A stretch of DNA of 42,603 bases from positions 1-42,603 of the forward strand of contig JALETK010000031.1 in assembly GCA_022781505.1 (NCBI GenBank). The letters are read 5' to 3'. The stretch is from Clostridiales bacterium. GTDB lineage: Bacteria; Bacillota; Clostridia; Oscillospirales; Oscillospiraceae. The notes beneath the pieces are model-generated. The model was not told where the DNA came from. It saw nothing but the letters and a program-made list of their open reading frames with translations, and ran no database searches. This document shows, piece by piece, positions 1-8,592 of this stretch; the first letter of the stretch is position 1, and every line of letters begins with the position of its first letter. Position numbers and translations under genes: made by a program.

Positions 1-3000
1 CCTTGGCAGCCTCGGCGGCAGCCTGGGCGGCCTCGGCGGCCTCCTGAGCGGCCTCAGCGGCGGCCTTGGCGGACTCGGCGTCGGCCTTGGCGGCTTCGGC
101 CTGCTGCACCAGGGTGTCCACCTCGGTGAGGTAGGCATAGGCCTGCTCGGCATCCAAGAGGGTCTTGTAGTTGGCGACCAGAGCCTTCAGCTCATCGGTC
201 AGGGCATCATAGGCGGCGCGGGCGGCCTCAATGGCGGCCTGGCTCTCCAGGGTCACATAGCCGATCTCATCGATGAGTGCCTCCACAGCGTCGGCCAGAG
301 CCAGGTAATCGGCCTCAGCCTTCTCGAGGGTCTCATAGTTGGTGACCAGCTTCTGGTCATCCTCGGACAGGTTGTCGTAGGCAACCCGGGCGGCCTTGAT
401 GGCGTCCTTGCTGTCCACGGTGATGGGCGTGCCAATGGCGTCGATCAGGGCAATGACCTCGTCAACAGTGGGCACCCGGACGGTAACGGTAGTATTCGCA
501 ATCTCAACCTTGAACTTGGTGTAGGAAACGGTGTAGGTGTCCACAGTATTAGCCTTCAGCAGACCGTTGGTGTTGGCACCAAGCTGGCCGGAGTAGGCGT
601 ACAGCTCCATCTCAAAAATCCGGACATACTTCCAGTAGCCCGTGCTGGTGGGCTGCTCCGCCTGATCCACGATCAGACGGTAGACCTGCGCACACGCCAG
701 GTTGTCAGCCTCGATCTCGCGGGTAACCTCGTTCTCGGAGTTTCCGGTGACCACATCCAGATCCTTCCAGTAAGAACCATTGGCACCAATGGTCTTCTTC
801 TGGGAATCGCTCATGGCCAGATAATCTTCCTCAGACATCACATCGGTATTGAGGATTTGGAGACGGTAGGCGCTTGTAATGTATTTGAAGCCTTCGTTGC
901 CGGCGTGCATGGTATACCACTGGCCAATCACTCTGGGCTCCTCCAGTTCGAAAGCAAGCCAGCTTCCATTGTCTCTGGTGCACCACTTGGTATCGGCGTT
1001 GCCATCAAACAGCTTGTCGCCCTCTTCACCGGAATACTGACCGCTGGTGAGGATGTTGGTAACGGCAAGCTTATGATCGGTATCCAGCTCTCCCAGCGTG
1101 GGGCCATCCACAGGGGCGGTATACTGATCCCCCTGAGAATCGGTGATGGTGACCTTCACACCCTTGGGAGCGGTGCCCTGGGCGGCCAGGTAATCGGCAT
1201 CGATCCAGTCGGCCTCCGTCATGCCAGAGAGCAGATTGCCCTTCAGCGTGCGGGTGCTGGCGTAGCTGGCATCCAGCAGATCCAGAAGCTGATAGGTGGT
1301 GTTGTCAGCGGGAACGGTCAAGGTCTTGACATCATCACGGATGACGGCAGGCTTCTGACCACCGTAGGTAAAGCCCTGAGGCGCCACCTTATAGCCCATG
1401 ATGTTCATGGTGCGGAAGTAACCAGCGCTGGAGGAACCGTTGGTCAGCTTCACATAGCGGGCAGAAACCGTCTCATCAAAGTCGATCCCGGTGCTGCTCT
1501 CATTGATGTCCGCGGTGACCACTTCGGTATAAGTCTCGCCGTCGGTGGAAACGGAAACGGTCAGGCTGCTGATCGCATAGTAGATGGAATGATAGAAGAG
1601 GGAGAAGTCAAGGCCGGCAATCAGGGCTTCCTCGCCCAGATCATAGACCGTGCTGTTACCGCTTCCGATGACCACATTGATACTGGAGATCAGGGCAACC
1701 TTGTCATTGCCGATCTCCAAGGGAATATCGGTGGTGTCAAAGAAGTTCTTTATACCGTTCTTCAGGGCGCCCTCGGAGGTCGAGTCGGACAGATCCATGA
1801 AGTTATTGTCCCACTTCCAGCGGTAGGCGTTGGTGTAAGCGGAGGCATTGGCGGCAGTCAGCTTGGAGATCTTGCTGCCGGAAATGTCAAAGTTGTGGAG
1901 CTTGACATTGGCGGTGATGTCCAAGGTCTCCAGGGCAGAGCCGGACAGATACAGATTCTCCAGCTTGGCGCAGCCGGACAGATCCAGAGCGAAAGCGCCG
2001 TAGCCCACCAGAGACAGGTCGGTCAGCTCGGGCAGATAGCCCAGAACCAGCGCGGTATTGGACCGGTTGTCCAGCTCGATAGACTTCAGGTTGCCGCAGT
2101 CCTTCACGGTGAGCTTCTGCACACCGGCGGGAATCTGGTCGGAAGTGATCTCCGTAATGAAGTTGCCGGAAACATTCAGATCGGTAATACCGGCAACAAG
2201 CTTCAGGCCGGTCAGATCCTTGATTACGCAGTTGGAAAGATCCAGCGCCCCCTCAAAGGCCACCAAGTCGCCCAGAGTAGGGCCAATCTTGGTACGGAGA
2301 GCTTCCCGGAGCTTGGCATCAGGGATCTGATCCTCGCCATACTCCGCGTCCAGATCCACAATGGCACCATCCAGGACGGCGACGGTGGTCGCCTCGGAGA
2401 CATTACCGGAGAAGTCGGTAACGGTGACGGACAGGGAGCAGGTGGAAGCGGACAGACCGAAATTCATGGTCTTGGTGGATCTGGCGGAGGCGCCCCGCTT
2501 GAAGGAGGCCACCTGGGTACCGTCCACATAGGCGGTCATCTTGTACCAGTCCACCGAGTCGGGATCCACCAGACGAACGTTGCCATTGTTCAACTCAATG
2601 TTCTCCGGATCCAGAGGCTCGGAGTAGCTGTCGTGAGAAGCGCCACGGTAGCAGATGCCCTCACTTCTGACGCCATCGTTGACCGCGAAAATCTTCAGAT
2701 CATACTCGTAACCCTCTTCCACAGGCAGGTCGATGACGGCGCTGGTAGCGTCGCCCTCGGCGGTGCCTGTATAGACCTTATTGTCGGGATTCTCAGAAGA
2801 GATGTTCTGCAGGGTCACCTCAAACTCGTAGCTGTCGGGCTTGCCGGCGGCGGGAGCGGCGAAGGTAACATCCAACTGACCGGCATTGGCAGCCTGGGTC
2901 AGCAGGCCGGTGGAGGTAGCGGCTTCCTCGACGGAAACGCCGGAGACCTCATTCTTATAATTGTAAGTAATGGTCGCGGGATCACTCTCGGTGCCGTCGA

Positions 3001-5125
3001 CGCCCACGGCGCAAAGCTGCAGCTCCACTACGGAACCGGTGGCGAAGCTGTTCTTGACGTACAGGATGTTGCCGTAGATACCGCCCAGATAGACGCGGCT
3101 GCCATCGGTCATCTTGCCGTAGAGGTTGTACTGAACGACCTCGGAGTAATCCGCCATATCCCAGCGGACGATCAACTGGCCGTCGATATAGGCGTTGTCC
3201 AGGGTGAAGCCGGTGGGAGCGGCAGGCTTATGGCCTCCGTCGGTAACGGTCAGATTGCCGATGTTGATCTGGTACTTCTCGGAGGTACCATCAAACACCA
3301 GGGAGATGGCGGCGATCTGACGTCCTGCGTAATCGGACAGATCCACGATAGAAGTAGTCCAGTCGCCGGAAGCGGCGGTATTGTCCAGAGCCAGGATCAC
3401 GGTGTTCTCGGGATCATCCTTGAAGGTAAGGGCCAGCTTCATGACCGCGTCATCGGAAGAGATCTTCTTAAAGGTGACGGAAGCGGTGGTGTTCGCCTGA
3501 ACCTCCAGATCGGTCTTGTACAGATGCATGGTATCGGTACCGGACAGATTGCCGTAAACGACCAGGGAGCTGCCGCCGTTGTAGGCGCCGGTCTGGGTGT
3601 ACTCCATTTCCTTTTCGGAGCCATCCACATTCAGATTGACCAGAGCGGTGCCGTAGTCAAAATCCGCGGTGAGCTTGGTTTCATCGGTGCTTTCAAACCA
3701 CCACTGCCAGGTGGGCATCATTTCCTGGATGTTGATGTTGGTCCACTCTTCATCCTTGCTGACCTCACCGTTCACAAAGTACTGCATACCGTGACCGGTG
3801 TTGAAGTTGGTGTAGAAAGTGGTGCCGTTGATGACGGAGCGTTCGGCGATGAAGTCCGCCACGCCGACCCAGCCGCCGGCATTGCTGACGTTCACATCCG
3901 CACGGGAGTAACCGCTCTTCACGCCGGTGTCGGTGGGATCCTCATAGACGCCGGACCAGAACATTCTCTCCCGCTCCTCGCTCATCCACTGATAGCCGTC
4001 CTTCTGCGGGGTGGGACGGTCATCGCCATCGGCGGAGGAGTTGATGCTCTCCAGGCCCCGGTGGTAATTGTCGGAACCGCAGAACAGAGCGTAGCTTGCC
4101 CGGGGATTGCCATTCTCGTCATAGAGTTTGGTCAGGTAACGGGCACTGCTGTGACCGCCGCTGAAGCCGGCCTGATTGCACTCGACGCCGTAGAAAATGG
4201 CCTCATAGGGGTCAGCCCCGATGGACTCGGCGTAGGCGAGCTGGCCGTCAATGTCGCTGAAGCTGCTGTAGTTGACGAAAACGGAGTCGTCGATCTTGCC
4301 GTGCTCCTCGTCGAACAGCCACTGGGCCTTGGAGCTGTTGAAGGCAGAGTTGGTATCATACCACTGGGTCCAAAGACCGGCAGCGGACAGGTAGGCCATG
4401 AAGTCCTTGAATTCAGCCTGCCAGCCGCCCTCCTCCTTGTTCATGAAGTAGCCGTCGTAACCGTAGTAATGGGCCATTTCAATGAGCTGATCGGCGATGT
4501 CCTGCCAGTTGTCATAGCCCACCAGATCCTGGCAGGTCTGGGCCGGACGGAACGAGGGGTCAAAATAGATACAAGCGATGCTCATGACGCCGTTCTTGTG
4601 GGCGGCATTGGTATAGGCGGGGTTGGGAATGTTGACAATGCCGAACTCGAAGCCACGGGCCTGCCAGTCACTGGTCTTGGGATCATACAGCGCCTGGGGC
4701 GTGTAGGCGGTGGCGGCGCCATGCCAGGGGCAGAAGTAATCGGTATACTGCCAGAAGGTCATGACATCCTCGGAGAACTCATTGGTGTACATGGTGCTTC
4801 CGAAGAAGCTGTTGCCATAGTCGCCGGTCATGTTCATGACCTGGGAATCCGTGGTCAAATAGGGCTTCGCCTGGGTGGCGGCGAAGGCCTCATTGCGGTT
4901 CTGCAGAGGCACGGAGGCCACCAGGAATTCGGAATAGGGGTCTGTCTCCGGATCCCAATTCTCAATGTCCTTAACACGGTAGCCCGCAAAGGTGGGCTCG
5001 GCGGAGGCCGTGTTATTCGGCCAGGAATCTGCTTTCACTGCAGGAACCACAGCCGGAATGACGGAAATCAGCATTGCCACTGCCAGCAGAAGGGATCCTA
5101 TTCGTTTGAGTTGCCCGTTTTTCAT
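1..5125 (-). CDS. Secreted modular GH85 endo-beta-N-acetylglucosaminidase (3' end beyond window)
   Basis: Minus-strand frame open from an ATG at 5125 to the window edge, so at least 1708 residues and C-terminally incomplete. An AAAGGAG ribosome binding site lies just upstream. Residues 1-32 are a signal peptide (KR, then a hydrophobic stretch, ending near VKA). Residues about 95-420 match glycoside hydrolase family 85, with the catalytic Asn-x-Glu motif as N229-K230-E231 in YGYDGYFMNKEEGG. GH85 enzymes cut the chitobiose core of N-glycans, releasing the oligosaccharide from glycoproteins. Then follow Ig/FN3-like beta domains (about 490-900), a leucine-rich segment (about 925-1115), two discoidin-like F5/8C regions (about 1128-1250 and 1349-1520; the second has KLFDGNADTKWC), two helical FIVAR-like repeats (about 1551-1675), and an Ala/Glu-rich coiled coil running off the edge. 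The order resembles Endo-D type enzymes. A cell-wall anchor may lie outside the window. Likely role is host glycan foraging. Confidence 0.9.
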   Translation of the reverse strand, partial: MKNGQLKRIGSLLLAVAMLISVIPAVVPAVKADSWPNNTASAEPTFAGYRVKDIENWDPETDPYSEFLVASVPLQNRNEAFAATQAKPYLTTDSQVMNMTGDYGNSFFGSTMYTNEFSEDVMTFWQYTDYFCPWHGAATAYTPQALYDPKTSDWQARGFEFGIVNIPNPAYTNAAHKNGVMSIACIYFDPSFRPAQTCQDLVGYDNWQDIADQLIEMAHYYGYDGYFMNKEEGGWQAEFKDFMAYLSAAGLWTQWYDTNSAFNSSKAQWLFDEEHGKIDDSVFVNYSSFSDIDGQLAYAESIGADPYEAIFYGVECNQAGFSGGHSSARYLTKLYDENGNPRASYALFCGSDNYHRGLESINSSADGDDRPTPQKDGYQWMSEERERMFWSGVYEDPTDTGVKSGYSRADVNVSNAGGWVGVADFIAERSVINGTTFYTNFNTGHGMQYFVNGEVSKDEEWTNINIQEMMPTWQWWFESTDETKLTADFDYGTALVNLNVDGSEKEMEYTQTGAYNGGSSLVVYGNLSGTDTMHLYKTDLEVQANTTASVTFKKISSDDAVMKLALTFKDDPENTVILALDNTAASGDWTTSIVDLSDYAGRQIAAISLVFDGTSEKYQINIGNLTVTDGGHKPAAPTGFTLDNAYIDGQLIVRWDMADYSEVVQYNLYGKMTDGSRVYLGGIYGNILYVKNSFATGSVVELQLCAVGVDGTESDPATITYNYKNEVSGVSVEEAATSTGLLTQAANAGQLDVTFAAPAAGKPDSYEFEVTLQNISSENPDNKVYTGTAEGDATSAVIDLPVEEGYEYDLKIFAVNDGVRSEGICYRGASHDSYSEPLDPENIELNNGNVRLVDPDSVDWYKMTAYVDGTQVASFKRGASARSTKTMNFGLSASTCSLSVTVTDFSGNVSEATTVAVLDGAIVDLDAEYGEDQIPDAKLREALRTKIGPTLGDLVAFEGALDLSNCVIKDLTGLKLVAGITDLNVSGNFITEITSDQIPAGVQKLTVKDCGNLKSIELDNRSNTALVLGYLPELTDLSLVGYGAFALDLSGCAKLENLYLSGSALETLDITANVKLHNFDISGSKISKLTAANASAYTNAYRWKWDNNFMDLSDSTSEGALKNGIKNFFDTTDIPLEIGNDKVALISSINVVIGSGNSTVYDLGEEALIAGLDFSLFYHSIYYAISSLTVSVSTDGETYTEVVTADINESSTGIDFDETVSARYVKLTNGSSSAGYFRTMNIMGYKVAPQGFTYGGQKPAVIRDDVKTLTVPADNTTYQLLDLLDASYASTRTLKGNLLSGMTEADWIDADYLAAQGTAPKGVKVTITDSQGDQYTAPVDGPTLGELDTDHKLAVTNILTSGQYSGEEGDKLFDGNADTKWCTRDNGSWLAFELEEPRVIGQWYTMHAGNEGFKYITSAYRLQILNTDVMSEEDYLAMSDSQKKTIGANGSYWKDLDVVTGNSENEVTREIEADNLACAQVYRLIVDQAEQPTSTGYWKYVRIFEMELYAYSGQLGANTNGLLKANTVDTYTVSYTKFKVEIANTTVTVRVPTVDEVIALIDAIGTPITVDSKDAIKAARVAYDNLSEDDQKLVTNYETLEKAEADYLALADAVEALIDEIGYVTLESQAAIEAARAAYDALTDELKALVANYKTLLDAEQAYAYLTEVDTLVQQAEAAKADAESAKAAAEAAQEAAEAAQAAAEAAK

Positions 5126-5183
5126 CTTTTTCTCCTTTCGTAGGTGCCAAATTGTCCCGTATATTTTTGTGTATAATGCTTAT

Positions 5184-5197
5184 GATGTTTTAACATC
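5184..5197. promoter_or_regulatory. Inverted repeat in the GH85 leader, candidate operator
   Basis: GATGTT-TT-AACATC is a 6-bp perfect inverted repeat about 15-25 bp downstream of the predicted transcription start. A repressor bound here would block the promoter. The regulator is unknown. Confidence 0.35.
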
Positions 5198-5216
5198 CAT
5201 GGCACCAATTGGTTTG

Positions 5217-5245
5217 ATTATACAGTCTCCCCCATTTCTCCGCAA
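5217..5245 (-). promoter_or_regulatory. Promoter of the GH85 gene
   Basis: On the minus strand a -35 TTGCGG (5245-5240) and a -10 TATAAT (5222-5217) are 17 bp apart. Transcription would begin near 5210, giving a leader of about 85 nt. The rest of the 5126-5437 gap holds the palindrome and the terminator listed separately; I see no gene in it. Confidence 0.6.
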
Positions 5246-5373
5246 GTATGGAAGCGTGCGTTCCGAGTATGGAATTGTTCACTTGCAGTTGGGTAAAGTC
5301 CGGGGCTCCACTCCGGTTGGGCCAGCGGACGGGGCTGCATTTTGCAAAATCCCCGGGGCTCTCTCATAACCCG

Positions 5374-5416
5374 CAAAAAAGCAGGAGGCAGTTCCCCGAT
5401 GGGACCGTCTCCTGCT
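5374..5416 (-). terminator. Rho-independent terminator of the AKR-yfcE-Nudix operon
   Basis: Read on the minus strand, AGCAGGAGAC pairs with the inverted copy about 20 nt later, followed directly by TTTTTT. It lies about 20 bp after the Nudix stop codon. Confidence 0.8.
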
Positions 5417-5437
5417 CTTGATTCATCATACAAAGTT

Positions 5438-5992
5438 TTACGGAAGCTCCCCCAGGGCGGCGGCAACCAGGTCCAGCTCCTCCGGGAAGATGCAGTGGGG
5501 AATCCTGTTGTTCACCACCGCGTCGCGGCACGCCTCCAGGTTCATCCAGCGGACGGCGCTGACCTCGCTCTCCTGGAGGCACAGAGCCTCCGGCTCCCCG
5601 TCCCAGAGCATACAGTACACCCGGCTCACCTGGTTATCCCGGAAGGGGTGCCCGTAAAACGTCCCCTCCCAGGAGATGTGCCGGGTGCCGGCCAGGTGCA
5701 GCTGCTCCGGCATCGCCCGGATTCCCAGCTCCTCCCACAGCTCCCGGAGGGCGGAGGGAATCCAGTCCACCCCCGCGGGGATGTGCCCGGCGCTGGAGAT
5801 ATCAAAGCAGCCTGGATGGGAGTCCTTGCAATCGCTCCGTTTCTGGAGAAGCACCTGCCAGGCTCCCGCCCGCCGCCGGGCCAGCCACACATGGCAGGTG
5901 CGGTGCCGGTCCCCGTCCCGGTGCACCAGGGTTCGCTCCTTTATCTCTCCGGTGGGATTTCCCTCCCGGTCTACTATATCCAGCAGCTCCAT
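5438..5992 (-). CDS. Nudix hydrolase, IPP-isomerase-like subgroup
   Basis: 184 residues. The frame is open further upstream, but the start chosen is the ATG at 5992, which gives MELLDIVDREGNPTGE and sits one base after the stop of the upstream phosphodiesterase gene. The Nudix box is SAGHIPAGVDWIPSALRELW followed by EELGI. The RELWEEL core that binds metal is intact, but the first Glu of the canonical GX5E pattern is Val, followed by Asp. From memory this form (GHIPAGVD) recurs in the clostridial relatives of YfcD, so it is probably a subgroup trait and not damage. These proteins hydrolyse nucleoside diphosphate-linked compounds; the substrate cannot be told from sequence. Last gene of a three-gene operon. 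Confidence 0.85.
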   Translation of the reverse strand: MELLDIVDREGNPTGEIKERTLVHRDGDRHRTCHVWLARRRAGAWQVLLQKRSDCKDSHPGCFDISSAGHIPAGVDWIPSALRELWEELGIRAMPEQLHLAGTRHISWEGTFYGHPFRDNQVSRVYCMLWDGEPEALCLQESEVSAVRWMNLEACRDAVVNNRIPHCIFPEELDLVAAALGELP

Positions 5993-5993
5993 A

Positions 5994-6539
5994 TCAGGGC
6001 GCCTTTTCCGCAAAGAGCACCGCCCCGTCCAGGGTCTTGCAGACGAAGGTTCGGTCCTCATAGACCATGTAGCTGTGGCTTCCGTCCTTGGGAATGGACA
6101 CGCTGCCGGGGTTCAGGGTGAGAATCTCCCCCACATACCGGGCCTCCTTCACATGGGTGTGCCCGTAGAGGAACACCGTACCCGGGGCCAGGGGCGGCAG
6201 CTGATCCGGGTTCCAGAGGTGGCCGTGGGTGGTGTAAAGCACAACGCCCGGCTCCGGTTCAATGGTTGCGTAATCCGCCATGCAGGGAAAGGGCAGCACC
6301 ATCTGATCCACCTCCGCCTCGCAATTTCCCCGAACCGCCAGCACCTTGGGCGCCAGGGAAGAGAGCATGGGAATCACCTGCTTGGGGGCATAGCCCTGGG
6401 GCAGATCGTTTCTGGGACCGTGGTACAGAAGATCACCCAAAAGTAGAATCCGATCCGGCGTCTCCGCCTGGATGCGGTCCATCAGCTTCTCGCAGTAAAA
6501 GGCGGAGCCGTGGAGATCCGATGCTATCAGCAGCTTCAT
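5994..6539 (-). CDS. yfcE: YfcE/MJ0936-type metallophosphodiesterase
   Basis: 181 residues, the normal length for this family. All metal-binding blocks of calcineurin-like phosphoesterases are present in order: SDLHG (D8, H10) near the start, GDLLYHGPRN, RGNCE, THGH and GHTH, then LNPGS. YfcE hydrolyses phosphodiester bonds of small substrates in a Mn-dependent way; its physiological substrate is unsettled. The gene starts three bases after the aldo/keto reductase stop and ends one base before the Nudix start, so the three are co-transcribed. Confidence 0.9.
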   Translation of the reverse strand: MKLLIASDLHGSAFYCEKLMDRIQAETPDRILLLGDLLYHGPRNDLPQGYAPKQVIPMLSSLAPKVLAVRGNCEAEVDQMVLPFPCMADYATIEPEPGVVLYTTHGHLWNPDQLPPLAPGTVFLYGHTHVKEARYVGEILTLNPGSVSIPKDGSHSYMVYEDRTFVCKTLDGAVLFAEKAP

Positions 6540-6542
6540 GGT

Positions 6543-7667
6543 TTACTTCAGCGCCTCATGGATTCTGGGCATCAGCTGGCTGATGGGCAGATGCTGGGGG
6601 CACTGGGCCTCGCAGGTGCCGCAGCCCACGCAGGCGTCCGCCAGAGCGCCCACCTTCGCAGCCTCGGCATATTTCTGCCGCCCGGCAGACAGGCTCATAT
6701 TGGCCCGCATTTCATTATACGCGGTAAAAATCTGGGGAATGGCAATGCCCTGGGGACACACGGAGCAATAGTTGCAGCCGGTGCAGGGCACGGCCTCCTG
6801 GGCGCGGAGCAGGGCCTCCGCCTCCCGGAGGGCAGCTTTCTCCTCAGGCTTCAGCATACCGGGGAAGGCTCTGCCTGCGTAGGCCATATTCTTTTCCACC
6901 TGCTCCCTGGTGCTCATGCCGGACAGAACCACGGAGACCTCCGGCCGGTCCCACAAAAAGTCCAGGCCCATCTCCACGGGGGTCTTGCCGCCCCTGGACA
7001 GAACCGCTTCCACGTCCTGGGGCACATTGGCCAGGTATCCGCCCCGGAGAGGCTCCATAATCACAACTCCCAGGCCCTTGGAGGCCGCGTACTCCAGCCC
7101 GGCGATGCCGGCCTGGTGCTCTGTGTCCACATAGTTCAGCTGAATCTGGCAGAAATCCCACTGATCCCAGTAGTCCACCATGGTCTTGAAGGCATTCAGA
7201 TCGTCATGGAAGGAGAATCCGATGTTCCGCACCTTCCCCGCCTTTTTGGCCGCCAGCAGGTGCTCCGGGACATTGCAGGGGAGAATGGTCTGGTTCCACC
7301 GCTCCAGACTCAGGGAGTGGAGGAGATAAAAGTCCAGGTGATCGGTCTGGAGCTTCTGAAGCTGCTCGTCCAGAAGGGCGTCAAAATCCTCCGGCTTCTC
7401 AATTTTCCAAACGGGGCACTTGGTAGCCAGGTTCACCTTCTCCCGGTATCCGTCCTTCAGGGCCTGACCGGTGATGATTTCACTCTGCCCGTCCAGGTAA
7501 TTATAGGCCGTATCCACATAGTTGAGGCCGTTGTCAATGGCCCAGCGGAGCATGGATATGGAGTAATCCACGTCCACCTCGCCTGCATCGTTCTTGGGCA
7601 GGCGCATCATGCCGAAGCCCAGGGGAGAAACCTTTACGCCGGTGCTTCCAAATTTGCGATATTCCAT
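6543..7667 (-). CDS. Aldo/keto reductase with C-terminal 4Fe-4S domain
   Basis: 374 residues. Residues 1-285 are an aldo/keto reductase TIM barrel with D52, Y55 (VDTAYNY), K83 and H117 as the catalytic set. The tail carries two cysteine clusters: C295, C298, C301, C304 (CTGCNYCSVCP) and C346, C349, C352, C356 (CVGCGTCEAQCP), as in the COG1453 ferredoxin-fused reductases of anaerobes. A redox role using NAD(P)H or ferredoxin is likely; the substrate is unknown. Start is an ATG with AAGGAGG 8 nt upstream. First gene of the operon leading to yfcE and the Nudix gene. Confidence 0.9.
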   Translation of the reverse strand: MEYRKFGSTGVKVSPLGFGMMRLPKNDAGEVDVDYSISMLRWAIDNGLNYVDTAYNYLDGQSEIITGQALKDGYREKVNLATKCPVWKIEKPEDFDALLDEQLQKLQTDHLDFYLLHSLSLERWNQTILPCNVPEHLLAAKKAGKVRNIGFSFHDDLNAFKTMVDYWDQWDFCQIQLNYVDTEHQAGIAGLEYAASKGLGVVIMEPLRGGYLANVPQDVEAVLSRGGKTPVEMGLDFLWDRPEVSVVLSGMSTREQVEKNMAYAGRAFPGMLKPEEKAALREAEALLRAQEAVPCTGCNYCSVCPQGIAIPQIFTAYNEMRANMSLSAGRQKYAEAAKVGALADACVGCGTCEAQCPQHLPISQLMPRIHEALK

Positions 7668-7697
7668 AGTAATCGCCTCCTTAAAGTGTCGGAAATG

Positions 7698-7726
7698 ATT
7701 ATACCATGTCCTCCGGGAGATTGCAA
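7698..7726 (-). promoter_or_regulatory. Promoter of the AKR-yfcE-Nudix operon
   Basis: Minus-strand -35 TTGCAA (7726-7721) and -10 TATAAT (7703-7698) with a 17-bp spacer, about 30 bp before the AKR start codon. Confidence 0.7.
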
Positions 7727-7798
7727 GGTGGGGATAAGCCCCATTCTGGCCTGGTTATTTTTTTGAAAATTGGCTCTATCATTATGGTCAGTTTTCGC

Positions 7799-7804
7799 TA
7801 TAAT
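7799..7804 (+). promoter_or_regulatory. -10 element for the ECF S-component gene
   Basis: A perfect TATAAT about 56 bp before the start codon at 7860. No good -35 is seen at 16-18 bp; TTGGCT lies 23 bp away. The promoter may be activator dependent or the match may be chance. Confidence 0.35.
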
Positions 7805-7859
7805 GTGGATGTAAAACCATCCGGGAAGTACCCGGGAAGAAACATTGGAGGAATCGTAA

Positions 7860-8507
7860 ATGACCGAAAACGGAATGTGGCTGCTATTTGCGGCAATTGT
7901 GGTGGTAATCGTTTTTGTCAGCGTGCTGTTCAAGCGGAAATTCACCGTGCACGAGCTGGCAATCACCGGCATTATGGCAGGCCTGAGCCTGGTGGCTTAT
8001 TTGTATCTGCGGGTGCCCTTCTATGGAGGCTCTTCCTTCCATCTGGGCAACACCTTTGTGGCGCTCACGGCGCTGCTCCTGGATGGGGTTTCCGGCGGTC
8101 TTGCGGGCGCCATCGGCCTGTCCCTGGCGGACATTCTGGCCGGTGATCCCGGCTACGCCATCACCACCTTTATTCTGAAGTTCCTCATCGGCATCACCTG
8201 CGGCCTGGTGGCCCACAAGGTCTTCCATCTGAAGGATCTGAACCCCAACGAGCACCGGACGGCCTACCTTCTGAAGGTCATCGCCTCTGCCGGTTCCGGC
8301 CTTCTGCTGAACGTGATCACGGACCCCTTCCTGGGTTATTTCCGGAATGTGTACATCTTCGGTCACGAGGATTCCGTGGCCGCGGCCCTGTCCAAAATCG
8401 CGGGCGGCGTCACCTTTGTGAACAGCGTTGTATCCACCGTCTGCGCCGTCATCCTCTATCTGGCCCTTCGCCCCGCTCTGGCGCGGATTCTCCAAAAGAA
8501 GCGCTGA
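7860..8507 (+). CDS. ECF transporter S component, substrate unknown
   Basis: 215 residues, strongly hydrophobic, about six membrane segments. The first is at residues 7-25, with later segments built of small residues (GVSGGLAGAIGLSLADILAG) typical of substrate-binding S components of energy-coupling factor transporters. The start is supported by TTGGAGGAATCGTAA before the ATG. A single gene bounded by its own -10 element and terminator, so it would rely on a shared EcfAAT module encoded elsewhere. No riboswitch that would name the vitamin is visible in the short leader. Confidence 0.8.
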   Translation: MTENGMWLLFAAIVVVIVFVSVLFKRKFTVHELAITGIMAGLSLVAYLYLRVPFYGGSSFHLGNTFVALTALLLDGVSGGLAGAIGLSLADILAGDPGYAITTFILKFLIGITCGLVAHKVFHLKDLNPNEHRTAYLLKVIASAGSGLLLNVITDPFLGYFRNVYIFGHEDSVAAALSKIAGGVTFVNSVVSTVCAVILYLALRPALARILQKKR

Positions 8508-8525
8508 TCGAAACTGAAACGCCCG

Positions 8526-8572
8526 AAAAAAGCCATGGAGCAAGCAGCAATGCTTGGTTCCATGGCTTTTTT
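8526..8572. terminator. Bidirectional terminator between convergent genes
   Basis: AAAAAAGCCATGGA-x-CAAGC, a short loop, then GCTTG and TCCATGGCTTTTTT. The stem is about 15 bp with an A-run on the left and a T-run on the right, so it serves the ECF gene (plus) and the GNAT gene (minus). Confidence 0.85.
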
Positions 8573-8592
8573 CATCCCGGAGGAAGACATCC

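Noticed and set aside
857-5143. A 1428-codon open frame on the plus strand
   Set aside because: Antisense shadow of the GH85 gene: the opposite strand has a signal peptide, GH85 motifs, a promoter and a ribosome binding site, while this frame shows only Gly/Val/Ile-rich repeats without any domain.
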